DNA from: Moraxella canis
GTDB lineage: Bacteria; Pseudomonadota; Gammaproteobacteria; Pseudomonadales; Moraxellaceae
Assembly (NCBI RefSeq): GCF_002014965.1
Contig: NZ_MUXT01000005.1
Location: 62,001-126,000 of the forward strand
Reading direction: 5' to 3'
Length of the DNA: 64,000 nt
The notes beneath the pieces were generated by a model that saw nothing but the letters and a program-made list of their open reading frames with translations, had not been told where the DNA came from and did no database searches. Made by a program: the position numbers and the translations under genes. This document shows, in pieces, positions 1 through 7,464 of this stretch. Each line of letters opens with the position of its first letter. Positions within the stretch are counted from its first letter, which is position 1.

Positions 1-791
1 GGCGCCAGTCCGAGCAGGGTCTTGATTGCCGCCGAAGTCTGCGACCGGGCTTTGAGTTCGAGCATCTGGCCGAGCAAGGTCAGCGAGATGATGACGGCCG
101 CCGCCTCAAAATACACGCCGACCCGCCCCATCGATACAAACGATGCCGGAAAGATGCCGGGTGCAGCGGTGGCAACAACGCTGTAAACGAAGGCTGCACC
201 CGTTCCCAGTGCAATCAGCGTCCACATATTGGGACTACGGTTTGCCAGCGACTGCCAACCCCGTGAGAAAAACGGCAGTCCCGCCCACAGCACGATCGGC
301 AGCGACAGCACCAGCTCTACCCAGCTTTGTGCGGCCATATCCATCAGGTTCAGACGCTCGCCGAACATGGCCAGGATGGTGACCACCACGGTCAGCGGCA
401 GCGTCCACCAGAAGCGCCGCTGAAAATCCTTCAACTCGCTGTTGTCCTCTTCATCCAGCGGAATGATCGGCTCCAGCGTCATTCCGCATTTGGGACAGTT
501 GCCGGGATGATCCTGCTGCACTTCGGGGTGCATGGGGCAGGTGTAGATGGTGCCGGCCGGCTCGGGCGCGGTGTCCTCGGGTGCAGTAGATACAAGGTAT
601 TGCAGTGGGTTCGCTGCGAACTTGCCTTGGCACTTGGCGCTACAGAAATAGTAGGGCCGCCCTTCGTGCGTCAATTTGTGTTCAGACTGCTCCGTAACGA
701 TCATGCCGCACACCGGATCCTTTAGATCCTTTGGCGAGGCTGGCTCGGCAGGGGGGTGACTGCCGTGATGGTGGTGTGAATGTATGTCCAT
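1..791 (-). CDS. copA: Copper/silver-translocating P-type ATPase, N-terminal part (cut by window edge)
   Basis: Inner-membrane ATPase that pumps Cu(I)/Ag(I) out of the cytoplasm. About 263 codons are visible. Order: a His-rich start (MDIHSHHHHGSH), a YHS-type metal-binding domain (DPVCGMIV, then YYFCSAKCQGKF), a heavy-metal-binding domain (TCPMHPEVQQDHPGNCPKCG), then the first transmembrane segments (FWWTLPLTVVVTILAMFG and following). The visible part ends near GQMLELKARSQTSAAIKTLL, a stretch conserved just before the actuator domain of Cu P1B-ATPases. The start ATG (789 to 791) follows an AAGGAG Shine-Dalgarno sequence. The gene lies 3 bp after the stop of the upstream metal-binding protein, so both are probably one operon. 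The CPC, DKTGT and nucleotide-binding parts are outside the window. The YHS plus CPMHP layout resembles SilP/CopA2-type pumps, so silver is an alternative substrate. Confidence 0.88.
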   Translation of the reverse strand, partial: MDIHSHHHHGSHPPAEPASPKDLKDPVCGMIVTEQSEHKLTHEGRPYYFCSAKCQGKFAANPLQYLVSTAPEDTAPEPAGTIYTCPMHPEVQQDHPGNCPKCGMTLEPIIPLDEEDNSELKDFQRRFWWTLPLTVVVTILAMFGERLNLMDMAAQSWVELVLSLPIVLWAGLPFFSRGWQSLANRSPNMWTLIALGTGAAFVYSVVATAAPGIFPASFVSMGRVGVYFEAAAVIISLTLLGQMLELKARSQTSAAIKTLLGLA

Positions 792-794
792 TGC

Positions 795-1256
795 TTACTC
801 CTTGTTGTTGGTGCGCCGTGGCGGCTGCGCATGGTTGCCGTGCCCACCATGGCCGCCGTGGCCGTGCATCAGGTGCATTAGCGGACAGGCGAGCAGCAGC
901 AGGTAGGGCCAATAACCCAGAACATGGCCCCAGTGCTCTCGCAGCAGATAAAAACCAGCGATCACGGCAGCCGTTGCCAGCACCAGCACTGCCGCCGTCA
1001 GGGGCAGCGTGTACCAAAAGCGTCGGGAAAAATCACGCAGCTCCGGATTGTCGTCGTCCAATTCAGGCATCAGCGGCTCCAATGCCATACCGCAAAGAGG
1101 GCAGTTGCCGGGGCGGTCTTGCCGGATTTCCGGATGCATCGGGCAGGTGTAGCCCGAAGCAGCCGCTGCATCGGACGGTGTCTGCACAGGGCGGTGCTGT
1201 CCGTGTCCGTGTCGGCACTCGTGGTGTTTGGGCGGTTTGTGTGTTTCTTGCTTCAT
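795..1256 (-). CDS. Heavy-metal-binding domain / DUF2933 fusion protein
   Basis: A 153-residue protein. The His-rich N-terminus is followed by a heavy-metal-binding domain (YTCPMHPEIRQDRPGNCPLC) nearly identical in layout to the one in the adjacent ATPase. Next comes a segment like the first ATPase helix (DFSRRFWYTLPLTAAVLVL). The C-terminal half matches the small DUF2933 membrane proteins (LREHWGHVLGYWPYLLLLAC, then a Gly/His tail HGHGGHGGHGNH). The start chosen (1254 to 1256) has AGGAG eight bases upstream; an in-frame ATG at 1280 lacks such a site. Inferred: a duplication of the ATPase 5' end fused to DUF2933, perhaps a membrane-tethered copper chaperone or buffer feeding the pump encoded 3 bp downstream. 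The function is not established. Confidence 0.75.
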   Translation of the reverse strand: MKQETHKPPKHHECRHGHGQHRPVQTPSDAAAASGYTCPMHPEIRQDRPGNCPLCGMALEPLMPELDDDNPELRDFSRRFWYTLPLTAAVLVLATAAVIAGFYLLREHWGHVLGYWPYLLLLACPLMHLMHGHGGHGGHGNHAQPPRRTNNKE

Positions 1257-1348
1257 CACAATTTCTCCTGTTGGGTTCATAGGGTCATCACCGGTCGTTT
1301 ACCGAAAAAGCAGGTACGCATTGGGTCGGTCAGAATGACGGTTTTTTC

Positions 1349-1468
1349 AGGCTGCCTGCAAATACCGATGCCGTCTGAAAAAGCAGAAGGTTCAGAACAT
1401 CGCTTGCCGATGTGTCCGACAAGTCGGCATCATCATTTCCTTGGGGCTTGTTTTAAAGGCTGCCTGAA
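1349..1468. repeat. Cluster of Neisseriaceae DNA uptake sequences
   Basis: In the 230-bp gap between two copper genes there are three uptake-sequence-like 12-mers: AGGCTGCCTGCA (1349 to 1360, one mismatch to the Simonsiella-type form), ATGCCGTCTGAA (1368 to 1379, the exact meningococcal 12-mer) and AGGCTGCCTGAA (1457 to 1468, exact Simonsiella-type). Known: these words are strongly enriched in Neisseriaceae genomes and bias natural transformation. They are not expected in a Moraxellaceae backbone, and none was noticed to the right of 14.7 kb. Confidence 0.85.
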
Positions 1469-1488
1469 AGCCGCCTTGGCAAACCCGG

Positions 1489-3095
1489 TTATGCTTTCAC
1501 TTCCAGCATGCCCATCATGCCGAGGTTTTCATGTTCGAGAATGTGGCAGTGGAACATTTTCAGGCCGGGATGGTTTTGCCGGGTGCGGATCCATACCGTT
1601 TCGTTGGGGCGCAGGTTGACGGTGTCTTTCAGGGCGCGATACGCGGCGTTCTCGCGCTTGCCCTGCCATTCGCGGCGGATGATTTCAAACTGGGTGCCGT
1701 GCAGATGGAAGGGGTGATCCATATGGGAGAGGTTTTGCAGCATCCATTCTTCGCTTTGCCCCGCCCGGGTGTGCAGATCAATGCGCTTCATGTCGAAGGT
1801 TTTGCCGTTGACCAGAAACATGCCGGTCATCATCGGCGGCGGGGTGTCGGCGCCTACCGTGCCCGTTGCCGTGCCGTGGTTCATGCTGCCATGGTTCATG
1901 CCGCTGTGATTCATCATGTTCATCACTTCGCTGAATGCCACGGTCTGTTGCGCTTGGATGTCTCCCCATGGTGGCAGGGTGCGCAGTTTGGGCGGGATGT
2001 CGGCCTGCTCCCCGGCAAAACGGACGTGGGCCAGGGTGAGCGTGGACGGTGTTTCCTGTACCATCATTTTCTGGCGATCGTAATACAGGCTGTGCAGCGC
2101 CGCCCGGGTTGGCGCCGTGCCCTGCAAAATCACTTCCACCCGTTCGGCGGGCGCCAGAAACAGTTCGCTGACCGCAGGCAACGGTTGTTCCAGCAATCCG
2201 CCGTCGCTGCCCACCACGATCCATGAGATGCCGGGTATCTGCAAACGCAGGTAACGGGCGCTGGTGGCGTTCCAGATGCGGATGCGCTCGTTTCCCTGCA
2301 CACGGATGTCGGGGCGGTATTGGCCGTTGATGAGCACAAATTCGCCTTCGCGTCCGTTCATCCAGTCGGTCGGGGTGTTGGGCGGAATGCTGCCGTCTGC
2401 CGCCAGCCGCAGATCGGAAATCAGCCAATGCTGCTCCGGCCTGCCGGCCAAGGGATCATCTTTGGCCCGGACAATCAGTGTGCCAGCCAATCCCCGGTAT
2501 ACCTGCTCCGATACATGCTCGTGCGGATGGGGGTGATACCAGTAGGTGCCCGCGCTGCCTTCCGGCAGGGTGAAGCGGTAGACGCGCTGGTCGCCCGGCG
2601 GCACCGGGTCTTGCGGGTTGCCGTCCGCCTGCGCCGGGACATCCAGCCCGTGCCAGTGGAGGGTGGTTGGCTGCGGCAATGCGTTGCGAAAACGGATTTC
2701 CACCGTGTCGCCTTCCTGCACCACGATTTGCGGGCCGGGCAATTGGCCGTTGTAGGCCCAGATTTCGGTTGTTTTGCCGCCTGCCAGCACGGTGTGCGTT
2801 ACTTGCGCGGTCAGCTCGGCCTGAAAATGAGCGCTTCGGGCAGAACGGTTGGCCAGCAGCGGCAAGGCAGACAGGGCGGCGCCGGCGGGCATGGCTTCGG
2901 ACGGCATCAATGCCGTTGCGCCTGCCGGCGCCGATCCGGCGCTGGCCGGCGTGCCGTGCATGGCGTTGCGCATGTCATGTCCCTGGTGTGCGCCGCCCGG
3001 CATCTGCTGCGTTTCACTGTTGCGCGAGCAGGCGGCCAGCCCAATGCCAGCCCGATGCCGTATTGCAGTATCCGACGTCTGCTGATGGGTTGCAT
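1489..3095 (-). CDS. Multicopper oxidase (CopA/PcoA/CueO-like), signal peptide split by a frameshift
   Basis: Periplasmic Cu(I) oxidase of the copper-tolerance type. All four copper-site motifs are present in order: HWHGLDV, YWYHPHPHEH, HPFHLHGTQFE and FHCHILEHENLGMM. A Met/His-rich loop (MNHSGMNHGSMNHG) precedes the last cupredoxin domain, as in copper-tolerance oxidases. The main frame is open from 1489 to beyond 3003. The expected export signal begins at 3093 to 3095 in another frame (MQPISRRRILQYGIGLA, a Tat twin-arginine motif). The main frame resumes as GIGLAACSRNSETQQM, giving a lipobox-like LAAC. One base appears missing around 3040 to 3053; adding it would give a continuous Tat lipoprotein signal. 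As written, translation could only start at an internal Met (for example 3003) without export. This is either a sequencing error or a recent inactivating mutation. Confidence 0.85.
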
Positions 3096-3108
3096 ATGAC
3101 GCTCTCTT

Positions 3109-3594
3109 TCAGGGTTGGGCCGGGTAGGACTGAAAAACCTGATTGCCGCCGTTGGCTTGCACCAGCAGCACTTGATACGCCATGCGGCGGTTGCCGTAGG
3201 CGGGGCCGTCCATGCCGGGAGAACCCAAGGGCATGCCGGGCACGGCTAGGCCGACGGCGTCAGGTTGTTGCTGCAACAGCCGCCGAATATCGGCTGCCGG
3301 CACATGGCCTTCGATGACGTAGCGGCCGATTTTGGCCGTATGGCAGGAGGCGTGGCGATCGGGCATGCCCAGACGGCTGCGCGCTTCGCGGTTACCGGTT
3401 TGATGAACGGTGACTTTGAAGCCGTTGGCTTCCATGTGTTTGATCCAGTCGCTGCAACAGCCGCAGTTCGGATCTTTCCACACTTCCACGTCCGCCGCTT
3501 GTGCGGAAACGGTCGGAATCAGCGCCGCCAGACCGGCAGCGACCAAGGCGGCCGGCAGCAGCAGGCGGACGGCACGGTTTTTGATGAATGTCAT
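3109..3594 (-). CDS. DUF411 periplasmic metal-binding protein
   Basis: A 161-residue protein with an N-terminal signal peptide (positively charged start, LLLPAALVAAGLAAL, cleavage near VSAQA-AD) and a DUF411 domain. The domain has the Cys cluster DPNCGCCSDW and a thioredoxin-like pattern further on (CHTAKIGRYVIEGHVPA, then a C-terminal PGMPLGSPGM motif). Known: DUF411 proteins commonly sit in copper-resistance clusters and are thought to bind copper in the periplasm. The start at 3592 to 3594 follows an AAGGAG site; an upstream in-frame Met at 3660 would put a non-signal sequence in front and lacks support. It lies between the multicopper oxidase and the metallothionein-like gene on the same strand, so it is probably in the same transcript. 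Confidence 0.85.
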   Translation of the reverse strand: MTFIKNRAVRLLLPAALVAAGLAALIPTVSAQAADVEVWKDPNCGCCSDWIKHMEANGFKVTVHQTGNREARSRLGMPDRHASCHTAKIGRYVIEGHVPAADIRRLLQQQPDAVGLAVPGMPLGSPGMDGPAYGNRRMAYQVLLVQANGGNQVFQSYPAQP

Positions 3595-3674
3595 TGGATT
3601 CTCCTTGTCAAAATGGGCATTGATAACATTGGGCAAATGACAGATTCGCCCAATGTCCATTTCACTATTTGGTT

Positions 3675-3824
3675 TTACGATTCACACGCACAGCCGTTGC
3701 AAGTGCAGTCATCACAAATGCAGGGCTTGCCGTTTTGGCATTGGCAGTCCGGACGGCAGTTTTGCCCCGTGCAAGACTGGCAGCCGCAATGGGCGTGTCG
3801 GTTTTGAACAAAATCAACGTTCAT
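3675..3824 (-). CDS. Small Cys-rich metallothionein-like protein (49 aa)
   Basis: A short gene read from ATG (3822 to 3824) to TAA (3675 to 3677), with a GGAG site upstream. The 49-residue product has 12 cysteines, at positions 13, 15, 18, 23, 27, 29, 35, 37, 40, 42, 45 and 47. Most are in CxC or CxxC spacing, and there are few hydrophobic residues (for example CICDDCTCNGCACES at the C-terminus). This pattern is that of a metallothionein that folds around a metal cluster. It is the first gene after the CueR-type promoter, so it is probably induced by copper and buffers cytoplasmic Cu(I). No specific named family can be assigned from sequence reading alone. Zinc or cadmium binding is also possible. 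Confidence 0.82.
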   Translation of the reverse strand: MNVDFVQNRHAHCGCQSCTGQNCRPDCQCQNGKPCICDDCTCNGCACES

Positions 3825-3916
3825 AACAGTTTCTCCGAATGTTAAGTTAAAGTGGATTATTAAAACAAAGTGCTTTTAAGCGATTAAAAGCATTGATTTT
3901 TTGTTTTGATGTGTCT

Positions 3917-3952
3917 ATCATAAACCATAACCTTGCGTTAGGGTCAAGGGTT
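3917..3952 (-). promoter_or_regulatory. CueR-type promoter/operator for the copper operon
   Basis: Reading the minus strand, a -35 TTGACC (3942 to 3947) and a -10 TATGAT (3917 to 3922) are separated by exactly 19 bp. This over-long spacer is the hallmark of MerR-family-activated promoters. The spacer holds an imperfect dyad (AACCTTGCG...CAAGGGTT on the plus strand, 3929 to 3952) where CueR would bind and untwist DNA when copper is present. It would drive the metallothionein-like gene and the copper genes beyond it. The same site faces the cueR start on the plus strand. Confidence 0.82.
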
Positions 3953-4001
3953 ATTTTTACTTGATAACATTTTTTTACACACCACTCAATAAGGAGCAAC
4001 A

Positions 4002-4391
4002 ATGAACATCGGACAAGCGTCTAAATCTACCCAACTTTCCGTCAAACAAATCCGTGATTATGAGAAAGCAGGCTTATTAATTAACCCATCACGCAGTGAA
4101 GCAGGTTATCGGATTTATAACTCCAATGACATCGCTCGGCTAAAATTCATCGCCAAAGCAAGGGGCGTGGGCTTTTCGCTTGCACAGATTGGCGAGCTTT
4201 TGGCACTGCAAGACAATCCACACCGCACAAGTGCTCAGGTCAAAACGCTCACCGCCAGTCATATTGATTTTTTATCCAATAAAATCAAAGAATTAAAATC
4301 AATGCAACACACCCTGCAAGTGTGGAGCGATGCCTGCGGGGGCGATGACAATCCCGACTGCCCCATCTTAAAAGGCTTGGGCGATTTTTAA
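4002..4391 (+). CDS. cueR: Copper-responsive MerR-family activator CueR
   Basis: A 129-residue MerR-family regulator: winged helix-turn-helix at residues 1 to 70 (VKQIRDYEKAGLLINPSRSE), a dimerization helix, and a C-terminal metal-binding loop ACGGDDNPDCPI. Its two cysteines are C112 and C120, the exact spacing and position of the Cu(I)-binding pair of CueR. The ATG at 4002 follows AAGGAG. It is divergent from the copper operon and would activate it from the 19-bp-spacer promoter in between. Copper (also silver or gold) is the likely signal, because a two-coordinate loop with two Cys selects monovalent ions. Confidence 0.9.
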   Translation: MNIGQASKSTQLSVKQIRDYEKAGLLINPSRSEAGYRIYNSNDIARLKFIAKARGVGFSLAQIGELLALQDNPHRTSAQVKTLTASHIDFLSNKIKELKSMQHTLQVWSDACGGDDNPDCPILKGLGDF

Positions 4392-4425
4392 CCACCATCA
4401 AAGCAAATGAATGCCATAGCTTGAT

Positions 4426-4637
4426 AACAGCCTTTTACGATGGCACTTGTGGGCTGGTTGTTTTTTCGGGTGTTTTTTGCTGGCTGGGTAGATGAACAAT
4501 CGGCAGGCGAGTACATTGCAGGTATGATTTTGCTTGGGGTGGCGCCTTGTACGGCAATGGTTTTTGTGTGGTCGCAACTGATCAAAGGCGACCCCAATTA
4601 CACGCTGGTGTAAGTGTACTTAAATGATGTGATTATG
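4426..4637 (+). pseudogene. Fragment of a second acr3 arsenite-permease gene (middle part)
   Basis: This stretch translates to a near copy of about residues 87 to 152 of the intact Acr3 encoded at 5715 (for example [19 protein letters not shown] and [15 protein letters not shown]). A TAA replaces the CAG codon that follows NYTLV, and neither the start nor the C-terminal half is present. Similarity ends near 4637, directly at the quinone-oxidoreductase fragment. It is a relic of a second arsenic locus and is not expected to make a functional pump. Confidence 0.82.
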
Positions 4638-4768
4638 ATTTCTGCCTTTAGCCCCAAAGCGTGCATTTGGATTTGCACTTCGCCCGATTTGGGGGCGGGG
4701 ATTTGTACATCAACGATTTGCAGGACATCAGGCGAACCTGTTTTTGTAAATTGAATTTGTTTGGTCAT
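4638..4768 (-). pseudogene. 5' fragment of an MDR-family quinone oxidoreductase gene
   Basis: Read on the minus strand from ATG 4766 to 4768, the first 43 codons give a typical medium-chain dehydrogenase/quinone oxidoreductase N-terminus (MTKQIQFTKTGSPDVLQIV, then PAPKSGEVQIQMHALGL). The frame then runs into the acr3 fragment at about 4638. The rest of what looks like the same kind of gene (lacking exactly this N-terminus) lies 3.6 kb away at 8333 to 9039. The two halves were apparently separated by rearrangement around the arsenic genes. Confidence 0.75.
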
Positions 4769-4904
4769 TTTTTTACCTTATTTATGAAATGGAATGAGCG
4801 TATTTTAATGTATTGAAATTAGGATAAGAATAGCGAAAAATGGGAAGTGGGTTTTTGGATTTGGAAAGGTGGCTTCGGACAATTAAAAAACATTTCAATC
4901 ATAC

Positions 4905-4932
4905 TTGAAATATTGAAATTTCTTGTTATAAT
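4905..4932 (+). promoter_or_regulatory. Probable promoter of the arsR-arsC-acr3 operon
   Basis: TTGAAA (4905 to 4910), a 16-bp spacer and TATAAT (4927 to 4932), eight bases before the arsR ATG. A second TTGAAA copy (4913 to 4918) lies in the spacer, giving a direct-repeat look that could form part of the ArsR operator. The very short leader would let ArsR bind over the promoter and repress its own operon. Confidence 0.6.
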
Positions 4933-4939
4933 TACGCCT

Positions 4940-5242
4940 ATGAATACGATACAAGCAAGCAAACTCTTTGAGAGCCTGTCTTCTCCGATAAGACTGGCGA
5001 TTTTTCAACAACTTACCGCCGCAGGCAGTACTGGCATGATTGCTGGCGACTTGGCAAAACAGCTTAACCTTGCCCCGAATAATGTGTCTTTTCATCTAAA
5101 AAACCTGTTGCATTCGGGGCTTGTGCGTGTGGTGCAGGAAGGACGGCACATGCGTTATTTTGCCGAGCTGGATTTGATGATGGCATTGACCCATTTTCTG
5201 ACCCAAAACTGCTGTTCTCAAACAGGCGAATCTTGCCAGTGA
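4940..5242 (+). CDS. arsR: Arsenic-responsive repressor ArsR
   Basis: A 100-residue ArsR/SmtB-family winged-helix repressor (helix-turn-helix around LAPNNVSFHLKNLLHSGLV, wing VQEGRHMRYF). The classical CVC metal motif in the recognition helix is absent. Instead, cysteines C91, C92 and C98 sit at the C-terminus (CCSQTGESC), the same CC-x5-C spacing known for the Acidithiobacillus-type ArsR that binds As(III) there. The start at 4940 is preferred over an upstream in-frame Met at 4847, because the family starts at MNTIQASKLFESLSS and the promoter lies immediately before it. It is first in the operon arsR-arsC-acr3, which it probably autorepresses. Confidence 0.9.
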   Translation: MNTIQASKLFESLSSPIRLAIFQQLTAAGSTGMIAGDLAKQLNLAPNNVSFHLKNLLHSGLVRVVQEGRHMRYFAELDLMMALTHFLTQNCCSQTGESCQ

Positions 5243-5244
5243 TT

Positions 5245-5259
5245 TTCAGGCAGCCTGAA
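5245..5259. repeat. Kingella-type DNA uptake sequence between arsR and arsC
   Basis: TTCAGGCAGCCTGAA lies 3 bp after the arsR stop and contains the 12-mer AGGCAGCCTGAA, the Kingella dialect as remembered from the literature. The core is nearly self-complementary, so it could also form a weak hairpin between the two genes. Confidence 0.85.
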
Positions 5260-5306
5260 AAATTATTGCCAAATATTTCTATATTTCTTGAAAGATTGGA
5301 GTAACT

Positions 5307-5711
5307 ATGAACATTACCATTTATCACAACCCAAACTGCGGTACTTCACGCAATGTGCTGGCACTCATCCGCCACGCTGGTATTGAGCCACAAGTGATTG
5401 AATATTTGAAAAATCCGCCAAGTGAAACGACCTTGCGTAATTTAATCAAACGCATGGGCATCACGCCCCGCCAGTTACTTAGGACGAATGTAGTGCCGTA
5501 TGAAACGCTTGGTTTGCAAAACGAAAAGTTAAGCGATGACGAACTCATTTCCGCCATGCTTCGTGAACCGATTTTAATCAATCGTCCGATTGTGGTGAGC
5601 GAAAAAGGCGTGAAATTATGCCGTCCGTCCGAAACAGTTTTGGCATTTTTACCGCCTTTTGCGATCCCGTTTGTCAAAGAAGACGGCGAAATTATTAATC
5701 ATAAGGAGTAA
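5307..5711 (+). CDS. arsC: Arsenate reductase (glutaredoxin-dependent type)
   Basis: A 134-residue ArsC of the Spx/ArsC family that reduces arsenate to arsenite using glutathione/glutaredoxin. The catalytic Cys is C11 in HNPNCGTSRN. The arginine-containing anion site (REPILINRPIVV) and the conserved C-terminal KLCRPSE segment are present. Length fits the family. A GGAG site precedes the ATG. It lies between arsR and acr3, with only 3 bp to acr3, so arsenite made here would be exported by the next gene product. Confidence 0.93.
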   Translation: MNITIYHNPNCGTSRNVLALIRHAGIEPQVIEYLKNPPSETTLRNLIKRMGITPRQLLRTNVVPYETLGLQNEKLSDDELISAMLREPILINRPIVVSEKGVKLCRPSETVLAFLPPFAIPFVKEDGEIINHKE

Positions 5712-5714
5712 ATC

Positions 5715-6731
5715 ATGGGGTTGTTTGAACGTTTTTTAAGCCTTTGGGTGGCGTTGGCGATTGTGCTGGGCGTGGTTTTGGGTGTTTGGTTGCCCAATGT
5801 ATTTCAATGGGTTGCATCTTTGGAAGTGGCTCATGTGAATTTGCCTGTGGCGATACTGATTTGGCTGATGATTTATCCGATGATGATTCAGATTGATTGG
5901 TCGGCAATCAAAGACGTGGGCAAAAAACCAAAGGGCTTATTTTTAACCTTATTTATCAACTGGTTGGTCAAGCCGTTTACGATGGCGGTGTTCGGCTGGT
6001 TGTTTTTTCGGGTGTTTTTTGCAGGTTGGGTGGACGCACAGTCGGCACAAGAATACATTGCCGGCATGATTTTGCTGGGTGTGGCACCGTGTACGGCAAT
6101 GGTGTTTGTGTGGTCGCAACTGGTCAAAGGCGACCCCAATTACACTTTGGTGCAGGTTTCGGTCAATGATTTGATTATGATTGTGGCGTATGCTCCGATT
6201 GCAGGCGTATTGCTCGGCGTAAGCGACATAGAAATTCCGTGGAATACCTTGATTTTAAGCACGGTTTTGTATGTGCTGTTGCCCTTGCTGGCAGGCTGGC
6301 TTACCCGCTCTTATTTACAAAAATCGGGTAAATCGGTGGCACAATTTTCAGGCAGCCTGAAACCTTTTTCCATTATGGGTTTGATTTTGACGGTGGTGTT
6401 GCTGTTTGCCTTTCAAGCCCAAACCATTATTGCCAATCCCTTGATTATTTTGCTGATTGCCATTCCCTTGCTGGCACAGACTTACGGCATTTTTGCCTTG
6501 GCTCACGTTTTGGCAAAATGGCTCAAATTACCACACGAAATTTCCGCCCCTGCGTGCTTGATTGGCACGAGTAATTTTTTTGAATTGGCGGTGGCGGTGG
6601 CAATTTCTTTGTTCGGTTTGCATTCTGGGGCGGCATTGGCAACGGTGGTCGGTGTGCTGGTGGAAGTGCCTGTGATGCTCTCGCTGGTGTGGTGGATAAA
6701 CCGAAAATCGCTGGGGAATAAAGGGGTGTAG
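5715..6731 (+). CDS. acr3: Arsenite efflux permease Acr3
   Basis: A 338-residue inner-membrane carrier of the ACR3 family (ten predicted helices) exporting As(OH)3. Recognisable conserved stretches are [14 protein letters not shown], the Cys-containing [13 protein letters not shown] (the family's essential cysteine) and [20 protein letters not shown]. The start is 3 bp after arsC with AAGGAG in front, so it is translationally linked. An uptake sequence (AGGCAGCCTGAA, 6350 to 6361) lies inside the coding region and encodes QFSGSLKPF. Parts of another acr3 copy lie on both sides (4426 to 4637 and 7907 to 8280), making this the only intact one. Confidence 0.94.
   Translation: MGLFERFLSLWVALAIVLGVVLGVWLPNVFQWVASLEVAHVNLPVAILIWLMIYPMMIQIDWSAIKDVGKKPKGLFLTLFINWLVKPFTMAVFGWLFFRVFFAGWVDAQSAQEYIAGMILLGVAPCTAMVFVWSQLVKGDPNYTLVQVSVNDLIMIVAYAPIAGVLLGVSDIEIPWNTLILSTVLYVLLPLLAGWLTRSYLQKSGKSVAQFSGSLKPFSIMGLILTVVLLFAFQAQTIIANPLIILLIAIPLLAQTYGIFALAHVLAKWLKLPHEISAPACLIGTSNFFELAVAVAISLFGLHSGAALATVVGVLVEVPVMLSLVWWINRKSLGNKGV
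6350..6361. repeat. DNA uptake sequence inside acr3
   Basis: AGGCAGCCTGAA within the acr3 coding region. The truncated acr3 copy at 7907 begins with the corresponding (one-base-altered) word, so this site coincides with a recombination joint. Confidence 0.85.
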
Positions 6732-6738
6732 GTTTTTC

Positions 6739-6750
6739 AGGCAGCCTGAA
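6739..6750. repeat. DNA uptake sequence after acr3
   Basis: AGGCAGCCTGAA, embedded in TTTTTCAGGCAGCCTGAAAG directly downstream of the acr3 stop. Its position and partial self-complementarity suggest a weak terminator as well as an uptake site. Confidence 0.85.
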
Positions 6751-6814
6751 AGTTATTTTGCAAAATTTAAAAATAAAAACACCGCTTGAACATCAATCCA
6801 AACGGTGTTTTAAA

Positions 6815-7429
6815 TTAACTGACTTTTAATTCCGCCCAAGCCCTTTTGATGATTTCTTGACTGGCTTGTAATGCCAAAAATGCCAAAACAAACGCCACAA
6901 TTAAATCAGGATATTTTGATTGAAAAAAATAAACTGCCATACCCGCCAAAATTACCGCCACATTACCAATCGCATCATTGCGAGAACAAAGCCATACACT
7001 TCGGACATTACTGTCGCCATCACGAAATTTTAATAATATCAACACCGCTGACACATTCACCAACAACGCCAAAAATCCCACAATGCTCATTTCAGAATAA
7101 CTGGGCATTTCCCCATAAAACACACGATAAATGGTTGTCATTAAAATAAATAAACCAAAACCGCCCATCGTTAGCCCCTTAACCATAGATGCTTTGGCTC
7201 GGTAACTTAACGCCATTGGCAAAACAATCAAACTTATCAAATAATTGGCACTGTCGCCCAAGAAATCCAAACTGTCCGACAACAGCGAAGTTGAACCTGA
7301 TTTAACCCCCATCACAATTTCCACAAAAAACATTGATAAATTTAATATCAAGACAATCCACAAGGCTTTTTTGTACTTGGGCGATTGATGAATGGGCTGA
7401 TTTGAACCACAACAATTTTGGCACGCCAT
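6815..7429 (-). CDS. Cation diffusion facilitator-like metal exporter
   Basis: A 204-residue membrane protein with about six helices and a short N-terminal Cys motif (MACQNCCGSNQ). The CDF-type metal-site stretches are present in modified form: SDSLDFLGDSANY in helix 2 and SRNDAIGNVAVI in helix 5. These give Asp/Ser/Asn ligands rather than the classic HxxxD. There is no C-terminal cytoplasmic domain, so it is one of the short CDF relatives. It is divergent from a CadR/PbrR-like MerR regulator and begins after a 19-bp-spacer promoter, so export of Cd(II), Pb(II) or Zn(II) is the best guess. The exact substrate cannot be told. Confidence 0.78.
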   Translation of the reverse strand: MACQNCCGSNQPIHQSPKYKKALWIVLILNLSMFFVEIVMGVKSGSTSLLSDSLDFLGDSANYLISLIVLPMALSYRAKASMVKGLTMGGFGLFILMTTIYRVFYGEMPSYSEMSIVGFLALLVNVSAVLILLKFRDGDSNVRSVWLCSRNDAIGNVAVILAGMAVYFFQSKYPDLIVAFVLAFLALQASQEIIKRAWAELKVS

Positions 7430-7464
7430 TTTTTTTGATCCTGTTTTAAGATGAAATTTGCTAT

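Noticed and set aside
1531..2226. Open plus-strand frame of 231 codons opposite the multicopper oxidase
   Set aside because: GC-rich antisense frames stay open by chance; the minus-strand frame has all copper-site motifs.
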